DNA of 25,451 bases from assembly GCA_910585805.1 (NCBI GenBank), contig CAJUFB010000056.1, positions 1-25,451 on the forward strand. Direction: 5' to 3'. A program made the translations under genes and the position numbers. Below the pieces are notes generated by a model. The model saw only the letters and a program-made list of their open reading frames with translations, was not told where the DNA came from and did no database searches. Below, piece after piece: positions 14,443-21,640 of this stretch; the stretch's first letter is position 1; every line of letters starts with the position of its first letter. This DNA comes from an uncultured Acetatifactor sp. Its GTDB lineage: Bacteria > Bacillota > Clostridia > Lachnospirales > Lachnospiraceae.

Positions 14443-15240
14443 GTGATAGGGATACAGAAGTATATCAGGGCGCAAAGCCTGGAGGAGGCATACCAACTGA
14501 ACCAGAGCAGGACAAACCGCGTAATGGGTGGCATGCTGTGGCTGAAAACAGGAAAAGGCAATGTGAATACAGTCATCGATCTCTGTGGTCTGGGCCTTGA
14601 CGGAATCGAGGAGACAGAGGAAGCATTTGTCATCGGCGCCATGACAAGTCTTCGTGAAATAGAACTGCACCGGGGCCTGAACCAATATACCCAGGGGGCG
14701 GCCGGGGCGGCGGTCCGGGATATTGTGGGGGTGCAGTTCCGGAACCTGGCCACGGTGGGCGGCAGTATCTGGGGGCGGTTCGGCTTTTCCGATGTGCTGA
14801 CCTTTTTTCTGTCCCTGGAGACTTCTGTGGAATTGTACAGGGGAGGCGTGATTCCCCTGGAACAGTTTGCCGCCATGGAATATGACAGGGACATTCTGGT
14901 GCGTCTCATGGTGAAAAAGAAGCCCGGAGTCTTTGCCTACAGGGCTTTCCGGAACCAGAGGACGGACCTTCCCGTGCTTACCTGCGCCCTGTCCCGGGTG
15001 GAGGGCGAGTACCGGGCTGTGGTGGGGGCCAGACCCGGACGGGCTGTGGTGGTCAGGGACGAAGAAGGGCTGCTGTCCGGGGGAGCGCCGGAAAGCTGCA
15101 AGGCCTTCTCCGCCTGGGCGGCCCAAAGGGTTCCCGTGGGCAGCAATACCCGGGGGAGCGCCGCCTACCGCACCCATTTGATTCAAGTGCTCACGGAGCG
15201 GAATCTGATGCAGTTGGGAGGGAAGATGGATGGAAATTAA
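14443..15240 (+). CDS. Xanthine-dehydrogenase-family FAD-binding subunit
   Basis: 265-residue FAD subunit of a molybdenum hydroxylase (FAD_binding_5 plus CO dehydrogenase flavoprotein C-terminal domain). The flavin motif FRNLATVGGSIWG lies at about residues 99-111, matching the family's RN-x-AT-x-GG. It accepts electrons from the 2Fe-2S subunit and passes them on. The start is GTG, chosen because AAGGAG lies 8 bases upstream and the N-terminus (IGIQKYIRAQSLEEAYQL) aligns with usual starts. Its end overlaps the 2Fe-2S gene by 11 bases, indicating coupled translation. Slightly shorter than many XdhB-type subunits. Confidence 0.92.
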   Translation: MIGIQKYIRAQSLEEAYQLNQSRTNRVMGGMLWLKTGKGNVNTVIDLCGLGLDGIEETEEAFVIGAMTSLREIELHRGLNQYTQGAAGAAVRDIVGVQFRNLATVGGSIWGRFGFSDVLTFFLSLETSVELYRGGVIPLEQFAAMEYDRDILVRLMVKKKPGVFAYRAFRNQRTDLPVLTCALSRVEGEYRAVVGARPGRAVVVRDEEGLLSGGAPESCKAFSAWAAQRVPVGSNTRGSAAYRTHLIQVLTERNLMQLGGKMDGN

Positions 15241-15709
15241 CATAAAACTGAACGGGAAAAAGGTATCCGCTTCCGTAGAGGCGGACTTGCTGTTGATTGA
15301 TTTTCTGCGGGAGCACGGCTGCTACAGTGTGAAGCGGGGGTGTGAAACCTCCAATTGCGGCCTGTGCACCGTGCTGATGGACGGAAGGCCGGTTCTGTCC
15401 TGCTCCGTTCTGGCGGCCAGGGCCAACGGCGCGGAGGTTTGGACTTTGGAGGGACTGCAGGAGGAGGCGCAGGATTTTGTGGGCTTTATCGCGGACCAGG
15501 GGGCAGACCAGTGCGGATTCTGCAATCCGGGATTTGTGATGAACACCATTGCCCTGCTTCGGGAGAATCCCAATCCCACAGACGATGAAATCCGGGCCTA
15601 TCTGGCGGGAAACCTGTGCCGCTGCTCCGGTTATGAGGGACAGCTTCGGGGAATCCGCAATTATCTGGACAGGCGGGAGAAGGTGCAGGATCTTGATGCA
15701 GGATCTTGA
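15230..15709 (+). CDS. Xanthine-dehydrogenase-family 2Fe-2S subunit
   Basis: 159-residue electron-transfer subunit with two [2Fe-2S] domains. The plant-ferredoxin-type cluster is bound by C38, C43, C46 and C58, and the helical cluster by C95, C98, C130 and C132 (CGFC ... CRC), all present. It passes electrons from the molybdenum site to the FAD subunit. The ATG lies inside the end of the FAD gene. The last residues (DLDAGS) come from a 13-base tandem duplication that shifts the frame; without it the protein would end DLETQGCD. The change is beyond the domain and should not hurt function. The expected partner, the molybdenum subunit, begins only 3.2 kb later because two unrelated genes intervene. 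Confidence 0.95.
   Translation: MEINIKLNGKKVSASVEADLLLIDFLREHGCYSVKRGCETSNCGLCTVLMDGRPVLSCSVLAARANGAEVWTLEGLQEEAQDFVGFIADQGADQCGFCNPGFVMNTIALLRENPNPTDDEIRAYLAGNLCRCSGYEGQLRGIRNYLDRREKVQDLDAGS
15684..15709. repeat. 13-bp tandem duplication at the end of the 2Fe-2S gene
   Basis: TGCAGGATCTTGA occurs exactly at 15684-15696 and again at 15697-15709. The second copy creates the present stop codon. It lies just before the inserted two-gene cassette and could be replication slippage or the footprint left by an excised element. Confidence 0.9.
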
Positions 15710-15774
15710 GACCCAGGGGTGTGATTAAGAAACAGAGACTTTAAATGGGGATAAAACGGGGAAAGGACAGGGGG

Positions 15775-16203
15775 ATGAGCAGTCGGATAAATGTTACAAG
15801 GAGGGAATTTCAGGACAGTTACCGAAGACATTATAAAATGTATAAACAAACTACAGGCAGTGAAAAATCACGAAGACTGCTTTTATTCTATTCCGTGGAA
15901 TGCGGTTTGAAAAGTCTGTTGATGAAGGATTTGGGAAAAGATACATATGAGGATTTTGTGGAATGCTGCGGCAGTGAGAAAAAGGAACTGACAGGGCATA
16001 ATGTAAGCGCAATGCTTAAGAAATTGAATCCCCACAGCAGTTATTGTCTTAAAAAAATTCCCTTAAAAAGAGGGGGTTATGCTTCGCCGGATAAATTTAA
16101 TGAGCTTTGGAGGTATGGCGCCGCCCTGGCGGAGGGCGACGAGGAGGAAAAAGCAGAAAAGGTATTGGTGAAGATAGCGGAATGGATTCATACAAAATTA
16201 TAG
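15775..16203 (+). CDS. HEPN-like small protein paired with a large ATPase
   Basis: 142-residue, mostly helical protein. The segment LLLFYSVECGLKSLLMKDLG (residues 35-54) followed by TGHNVSAMLKKL (73-84) is the layout of HEPN domains (A/S-V-E-x-x-L-K, then G-H-N/D-hydrophobic). The catalytic R-x4-6-H motif of HEPN RNases is not visible: R113 (LWRYGA) has no His within range, so it may be a non-catalytic or divergent HEPN. AGGA lies 7 bases before ATG 15775; an in-frame ATG at 15745 has a poor ribosome site. The stop codon overlaps the ribosome site of the next gene, so the pair is tightly coupled. Composition is AT-richer than the flanking hydroxylase genes. HEPN assignment is by pattern only. 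Confidence 0.6.
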   Translation: MSSRINVTRREFQDSYRRHYKMYKQTTGSEKSRRLLLFYSVECGLKSLLMKDLGKDTYEDFVECCGSEKKELTGHNVSAMLKKLNPHSSYCLKKIPLKRGGYASPDKFNELWRYGAALAEGDEEEKAEKVLVKIAEWIHTKL

Positions 16204-16213
16204 GAGAATAGTG

Positions 16214-18847
16214 ATGCGTCTGTTTACATGGTATGATGTTGAGGTTGAATTCAGGAAAAGGCGGAGTTGGTGGCCCCTGTGGTGGAACAGGGTTGATGTA
16301 TACAGCGACGAAATTGTCATCAATATTGACTCGGAGAGAAATAACAAAGAGGAAAACGAAGAGACATTTATAAAAATTTTCGGGAAATTCTACATGAACG
16401 GTAAGGTTACGGTAGAATTTGACCAAAAACAATTGGATGTCATTTATGAAGAGGGCGATGAATCTGACAGGGCGGAACCCATAAAGACGCCGCTGTTTAA
16501 GGATATGTTTACGAGGGAAGAAACGACAAAGCAGGAAGAATTAGCGGGGAGTCCGCTTACGGTATTCCATTCCTATAAAGGCGGCGTGGGGAGGACCTTG
16601 GCCCTGATTTCTCTGGTAAGGGAGATATCCCAGGCGCATGGAAATCAGAGAAAGGTACTGATTGTTGATGCGGATTTGGAGGCTCCGGGTCTGACCTGGA
16701 TGTTGGGACAGGGGAAAAGCAATGAGAAAATCAGTTATTTCGACGTGTTGGAATTGCTTCATTTTAATTCTCTGAACGAAAACTTTGTAGACAGGGTTGC
16801 CGGGCTTGTGAAGACCAATGTGATTAAGGTGATGACGGAAAAACTGGAGGTGGAGCACTATTTTCTTCCTGTATATAGAGAAAAATCTCAAATGCTGAAT
16901 ATCTATTCAAGTCCGGAGAAAATCATTTCTGTACAGAAGGATAAATATGTCATTACGGAATTTCTTTCCAGGTTGGGGGCCTCCCTTGGGGCAGACCTTG
17001 TTTTGGTAGATTTGAGGGCCGGGGTTACGGAATTTTCCGCGCCGTTTTTATTTGATGCCCGTGTGAACAAGTTTTTTATTTCTTCCACGTCCATGCAGTC
17101 AATAAAAGGAACGAAACTTATACTGGAAGAAATACAGCGGAAGGTGAAGGACGGACATTTGAATTCCAAACTCCTGCTGACCATGATTCCCAGAGATATG
17201 GAGGAGGATAAGGTGGGGAATCTGGAAGATGAGTTGGCAGAAAGCCTGGAACAGGATTTTGACCCGGAAAACATGAATGTATTAAGAGAAGATTATCTCT
17301 ACAGGGTACCTTTTGACTCGGCGTTTGCTTCACTGGGGGATTTTCAGGAAATATGTGCTTTGCTGAAGGGAAAGGTACTTTCCGATGTTATGGCAAAAAT
17401 TGCGGGCAGCATGCTGAAAACCGATACGAAGGCTGACGGTACGGGAGAGAAGCCGCTTTCCCTGGAGAATATGAAGGATACCATAAGCCGGCTGCATGAG
17501 ATTACCACCATGGAGATCACAGCTGAAGGAAGTGCATCCTCCAATATGCTGGCAACAACGTCGATACGGGAGATTGTGAGGGAGTATAAGGAAACGGTTC
17601 CGCAGCTGGTGGTATTGGGTGCAAAGGGATCCGGAAAAACTTATATCTATAAACAGCTGCTTTCAAAAAGAACCTGGGAAAATTTTGTGAACGGCGTAGA
17701 GACGCCAGGTGAAAGAGACAGGGAGAGAACATTAATTCTACCACTGGTCTGTTCATTGAATATGAAAAAGCTGCATCCTATGGTACAGGAATGTATTGTA
17801 AACTGTAATCATACTTTTGAAGAAATGAACATCAGACCGGATATTGTTGACTGCAATTACAATAAACTGGCTTCTTATGCCGAAAAAGAGACATCCCTGA
17901 CAGAATGGATGGAAATATGGCAAAGGCTGATGTTGGATATGGTGGGCGGCGGTTACAGTGATTTATCCGAACTGGATCAATATCTGGAGGGAAAACACAA
18001 AAGAATTCTTTTCATTGTGGACGGACTGGAAGACCTTTTTATGGATGTGCAGATACAGACACAGAAGACCTGGAGATTTGCAGTTCGGGCTTTGTGTCAG
18101 AATGTAGTAAATACATTACGGAATCTCCGTTTTGAAAATATAGGGATTGTTATTTTTGCCAGAAAGGATATGGCGGAAGAGGCAATTGAGATTAATTTTG
18201 AGCAGTTTCAAAATCAGTATCACAAATATGAATTGAAATGGTCACCGTCGGAAGCGCTTCGCCTGGCATTGTGGATTGCGAAGCAGGCGGCCCCTGCTCT
18301 GGGAGAGAATGTTGATATTTTGAAAGCCAGCAGGGAAGTGTTGGAAGAATGTCTGGAAAAACTGTGGGGGAAAAAGTTGGGAAGATACGATTCCAGAGAG
18401 GCAAATTCGGCAAAATGGATTATTGCGGCGCTTTCTGATTTTACAAACCAGTTACAGGCAAGGGACATTGTACGCTTTTTGCAGTTTGCTACCAGTACAT
18501 TTCCGGAAGGAAAGCCGCCGTACGAGGACAGATATATTATGCCGAAACAGATCAGGGAGGCTATTCCGGGCTGCTCCAGGGAAAAGTATAAGGAGATCAG
18601 AGACGAGATGAAAGCGGTTTATCAAATATTAAAAAAATTTGAAGATATGCCGGAAGAAGAGAAAGTATTGCCGCTTACATTGGACAAGATCAGCCTGACA
18701 GGAGAAGAGATTGCCAGATTAGAGAACCAGGGCTATTTTATTATGTCAGATAAGAAATATTATTTTCCGGAAATTATCAGATTTGCCCTGGAATTTAAGT
18801 ATGTAAAAGGGGCCAGGCCCAGGGTGTTGTCCCTGTTGGCAAAATAA
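16214..18847 (+). CDS. Large two-P-loop ATPase: ParA/MinD-like plus STAND/KAP-like NTPase
   Basis: 877-residue soluble protein. Residues 1-105 are beta-rich with no known motif. A MinD/ParA-like domain follows: SYKGGVGRT (K122 keeps the signature lysine, Arg replaces the P-loop lysine), DADLEAPGL (Walker A'), and DLVLVDLRAGVTEFS (Walker B, the D-x-R-x-G form seen in KGGVGRT-type proteins). A second P-loop domain has GAKGSGKT at 469-476 and Walker B KRILFIVDGLEDLF near 598-611, then a helical tail, reminiscent of STAND/KAP NTPases. ATG 16214 is chosen (AGGAG 7 bases upstream); a GTG lies one codon earlier. Its pairing with a HEPN-like gene resembles bacterial conflict systems. No transmembrane segments. 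Located inside the Mo-hydroxylase operon, AT-richer than neighbours, suggesting horizontal arrival. Confidence 0.75.
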   Translation: MRLFTWYDVEVEFRKRRSWWPLWWNRVDVYSDEIVINIDSERNNKEENEETFIKIFGKFYMNGKVTVEFDQKQLDVIYEEGDESDRAEPIKTPLFKDMFTREETTKQEELAGSPLTVFHSYKGGVGRTLALISLVREISQAHGNQRKVLIVDADLEAPGLTWMLGQGKSNEKISYFDVLELLHFNSLNENFVDRVAGLVKTNVIKVMTEKLEVEHYFLPVYREKSQMLNIYSSPEKIISVQKDKYVITEFLSRLGASLGADLVLVDLRAGVTEFSAPFLFDARVNKFFISSTSMQSIKGTKLILEEIQRKVKDGHLNSKLLLTMIPRDMEEDKVGNLEDELAESLEQDFDPENMNVLREDYLYRVPFDSAFASLGDFQEICALLKGKVLSDVMAKIAGSMLKTDTKADGTGEKPLSLENMKDTISRLHEITTMEITAEGSASSNMLATTSIREIVREYKETVPQLVVLGAKGSGKTYIYKQLLSKRTWENFVNGVETPGERDRERTLILPLVCSLNMKKLHPMVQECIVNCNHTFEEMNIRPDIVDCNYNKLASYAEKETSLTEWMEIWQRLMLDMVGGGYSDLSELDQYLEGKHKRILFIVDGLEDLFMDVQIQTQKTWRFAVRALCQNVVNTLRNLRFENIGIVIFARKDMAEEAIEINFEQFQNQYHKYELKWSPSEALRLALWIAKQAAPALGENVDILKASREVLEECLEKLWGKKLGRYDSREANSAKWIIAALSDFTNQLQARDIVRFLQFATSTFPEGKPPYEDRYIMPKQIREAIPGCSREKYKEIRDEMKAVYQILKKFEDMPEEEKVLPLTLDKISLTGEEIARLENQGYFIMSDKKYYFPEIIRFALEFKYVKGARPRVLSLLAK

Positions 18848-18934
18848 TTCGGGTTTTTACATTGAAGAAGTTTTCGGGAATAGGAGAAACCGAGATTTAC
18901 AGAACCCCCCGGAAACCAACCCATGGAGGTCAGT

Positions 18935-21289
18935 ATGGAACACAGAGAAACGATACCCAGGAATGAAACGATTGGCACAATACACGATAAATCAGGTGAG
19001 ACTTTCACACCCCAATATCAATCCGTCAACAAGTCCGTCCGCAAGAAGGACGCCATGCAGCTGTTGTTGGGAAAACCGGTGTACATGGATGATATCACGC
19101 CCCGGGAGGCCCTGGCGGTGAAGCTGCTGCGCAGCCCCTATCCCAATGCCATTGTGCGGGAAATCAACACCGAGACTGCAAAGAAGGTGCCCGGGGTGGA
19201 GGCTGTCTATACCTGGGAGGATGTACCCCGGACCCGGTTTGCCATTGCGGGACAGACCTATCCGGAACCCTCCCCCTACGACAGGCTGATCATTGACCGC
19301 CATGTGCGGTTTGCGGGGGATGTGGTGGCCATCATTGCGGCGGAGACGGAGAAGGCGGCGGACAAGGCCATGAAGCTGATCAAGGTCAGCTATGAGGTAC
19401 TGGAGCCGGTTCTGGATTTCCGAAAGGCAAAGGACAATCCTGTACTGGTGCATCCAGAGGAGGACTGGTTCCCGCCCTGTGAGGTGGGCGGCTCCAACCG
19501 GCGGAATCTGGTGGCCAGCGGGGCGGAGTCCCAGGGGGATGTGGACTCCGTGATGGCGGACTGCGAAATCCAGATAGACCGCACCTTTCACACAAAAGCC
19601 TTTAACCAGGCCATGATGGAGACCTTTCGGACCTATACGGATTTTGACCGCTATGGGCGGCTCCATGTGGTCACATCCACCCAGATTGTGTTTCATTGCA
19701 GGCGGATTCTGTCCAGGGCCCTGGGGATTCCCAAGAGCAGGATACGGGTGGAGAAGCCCAGGATCGGAGGCGGTTTCGGCGCAAAACAGACGGCGGTGTG
19801 CGAAGTCTATCCCGCCTTTGTGACCCTGAAAACCGGAAAGGCGGCAAAGCTGATTTATACCAGGGAGGAGGCACAGACTGCAGGCTCGCCCCGGCATGAG
19901 ATGGAGATTCGGGTGCACATGGGAGCGGACAAGGACGGCAGGATTCGGGCTCTGGACCTCTATACCCTGTCCAATTCCGGCGCCTACGGCGAGCACGGGC
20001 CTACCACGGTGGGACTGTCCGGACATAAATCCATTCCCCTGTACACCGGCGGCCTGGAAGCGTACCGTTTCGGCTATGATGTGGTTTACACCAATACCAT
20101 GGCGGCAGGCGCCTATCGGGGATACGGCGCCACCCAGGGAATTTTTGCCCTGGAATCCGCAGTGAACGAACTGGCGGAGAAACTGGGCATGGACCCCACG
20201 GTGATCCGGGACAGGAATATGGTGCGGGAGGGCATGGTGATGCCTGCCTATTATCATGAAACCGCCAATGCCTGTGCGTTAGACCGCTGCATGGAGCATT
20301 GCAGAAAGATGTTTCACTGGGAGGAGAAATACCCGGTGCGGGAGATGGGCGGCGGCAAAGTCCGGGCGGCGGGTGTGGCAATGGCCATGCAGGGCTCCTG
20401 CATCTCCAATGTTGACGTTGGCTCCGCCACGGTGAAACTGGGGGAGGACGGCAGCTATCAACTGCTCATCGGGGCAGCGGATATGGGCACGGGATGCGAC
20501 ACCATTCTGGCCCAGATGGCGGCGGAATGCATGGAATGCGATGTGGAGGATGTGGCCGTGTTCGGCGCGGATACGGATGCCTCCCCCTATGATTCCGGCT
20601 CCTACGCCTCCTCCACCACTTACATTACCGGCAAGGCCGTGGAGAAGGCCTGCGGGGATTTGAAGAGGCGGATTTGTCACATAGCGGCGCAGATGATGGA
20701 CTGCAGCCCGGAGGAAGTGGTTTTTGAGAGAGACAGAGTCCGCCGGATAGGGGCGGACCAGGAGGTAAGCCTGACGGATATCGCCTACAGAACCCAGTGC
20801 TTTGGTGGAGAGGCCGCGGAGGCGACCGCCACCCATTCTTCCCCGGTGTCCCCGCCTCCCTACATGGTGGGAATGGCGGAAATCGAATTGGACAGGCGGA
20901 CAGGCCAGGTGACCATACTGGACTATATGGCGGTAGTAGACTGCGGCATTCCCATCAACCCCGCCCTTGCCCGGATTCAGGCGGAAGGGGGCATTGTTCA
21001 GGGGATCGGCCACACCCTGTTTGAGGATATTCACTATGACAAAAGGGGCTGTCCCGGGGAATCCTCTTTCCTGCAGTATCGGCTGCCCACCCGCCTGGAC
21101 ATGGGACGGCTGAAGGTGGAATTTGAACACAGCTATGAGCCTACCGGGCCATTCGGCGCCAAATCCATCGGGGAGATTGTGATCAACACCCCTGCTCCGG
21201 CTATTGCCCACGCCATTTACCGGGCCACAGGGGTCTGGCACAGGGAACTGCCCATTACCCCGGAGAAAATCGTGATGTCAGAGCCTTGA
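18935..21289 (+). CDS. Xanthine-dehydrogenase-family molybdenum-binding subunit
   Basis: 784-residue catalytic subunit. GGGFGAKQ at 278-285 and GAYRGYGATQG at 392-402 bind the molybdopterin cofactor, and GAKSIGE at 741-747 supplies the catalytic Glu747. The CODH active-site loop AYRCSFR is absent, so it is an XDH/nicotinate-type hydroxylase. Substrate cannot be fixed; the window's xpt and purine permease favour a purine. The ATG at 18935 is preferred to 18923 because GGAGGT lies directly before it. The first 29 or so residues (ending before QSVNKSVRKKDAM, where family members normally begin) are an unusual, AT-richer extension next to the inserted cassette. It completes the FAD and 2Fe-2S subunits at 14443-15709, from which it is separated by the HEPN/ATPase pair. 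Confidence 0.93.
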   Translation: MEHRETIPRNETIGTIHDKSGETFTPQYQSVNKSVRKKDAMQLLLGKPVYMDDITPREALAVKLLRSPYPNAIVREINTETAKKVPGVEAVYTWEDVPRTRFAIAGQTYPEPSPYDRLIIDRHVRFAGDVVAIIAAETEKAADKAMKLIKVSYEVLEPVLDFRKAKDNPVLVHPEEDWFPPCEVGGSNRRNLVASGAESQGDVDSVMADCEIQIDRTFHTKAFNQAMMETFRTYTDFDRYGRLHVVTSTQIVFHCRRILSRALGIPKSRIRVEKPRIGGGFGAKQTAVCEVYPAFVTLKTGKAAKLIYTREEAQTAGSPRHEMEIRVHMGADKDGRIRALDLYTLSNSGAYGEHGPTTVGLSGHKSIPLYTGGLEAYRFGYDVVYTNTMAAGAYRGYGATQGIFALESAVNELAEKLGMDPTVIRDRNMVREGMVMPAYYHETANACALDRCMEHCRKMFHWEEKYPVREMGGGKVRAAGVAMAMQGSCISNVDVGSATVKLGEDGSYQLLIGAADMGTGCDTILAQMAAECMECDVEDVAVFGADTDASPYDSGSYASSTTYITGKAVEKACGDLKRRICHIAAQMMDCSPEEVVFERDRVRRIGADQEVSLTDIAYRTQCFGGEAAEATATHSSPVSPPPYMVGMAEIELDRRTGQVTILDYMAVVDCGIPINPALARIQAEGGIVQGIGHTLFEDIHYDKRGCPGESSFLQYRLPTRLDMGRLKVEFEHSYEPTGPFGAKSIGEIVINTPAPAIAHAIYRATGVWHRELPITPEKIVMSEP

Positions 21290-21346
21290 GCCGGTGCCGG
21301 CCGGGATACCAGGGGGTTTTTGTCCTTGGCAGCTTGCCGTACAGAT

Positions 21347-21448
21347 AAGGAACAGAGCCGTTTACGGTAAAAGTTCCTGTGCCATTCCGTCACCACAGAC
21401 AGTTGTGGGCCAATCTGCATGTCTCTGGCAGTCACGGCTCTGTTCCTT
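21347..21448. repeat. Long inverted-repeat element with cloverleaf-like interior (MITE or structured RNA)
   Basis: AAGGAACAGAGCCGT at 21347-21361 pairs perfectly with ACGGCTCTGTTCCTT at 21434-21448. Inside are further stems: CCACA/TGTGG with a GACAGT loop, GCCA/TGGC, and GTG/CAC around a short loop. The arrangement resembles a closed multi-branch RNA rather than a simple terminator, though a small repeat element is equally possible. No ORF fits it. Confidence 0.6.
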
Positions 21449-21561
21449 TCTGTTGTATGAATCTTCTAATGATTGCCTGCCTTTTGATTTGCGGCGGAGC
21501 ATTGGGATGCAGGGAAGTTTCGGAAGGAATACCCACAGGAGACAGAGGGAGAAACAGAAAG

Positions 21562-21606
21562 AAATATAGAAATAAGAAATATAGAAATAAAAAATATAGA
21601 TAGAAC
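21562..21606. repeat. 15-bp tandem repeats upstream of the GNAT-HAD gene
   Basis: AAATATAGAAATAAG (21562-21576), AAATATAGAAATAAA (21577-21591) and a partial third copy (21592-21606). The AT-rich array lies just before the ribosome site of the next gene and could affect its expression. The wider gap 21290-21640 otherwise holds only the inverted-repeat element above; no clear promoter was found. Confidence 0.85.
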
Positions 21607-21640
21607 AATGGAAAGAAAAATAGAAAGAAAGGGAGCTGCT

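Noticed and set aside
13984..15243. 419-residue minus-strand open frame
   Set aside because: Lies opposite the FAD subunit, with His/Pro/Gln-rich composition and no recognisable domain; a shadow frame.
18992..20257. 421-residue minus-strand open frame, with another at 20279-21241
   Set aside because: Both are antisense to the Mo subunit and have shadow-type composition.
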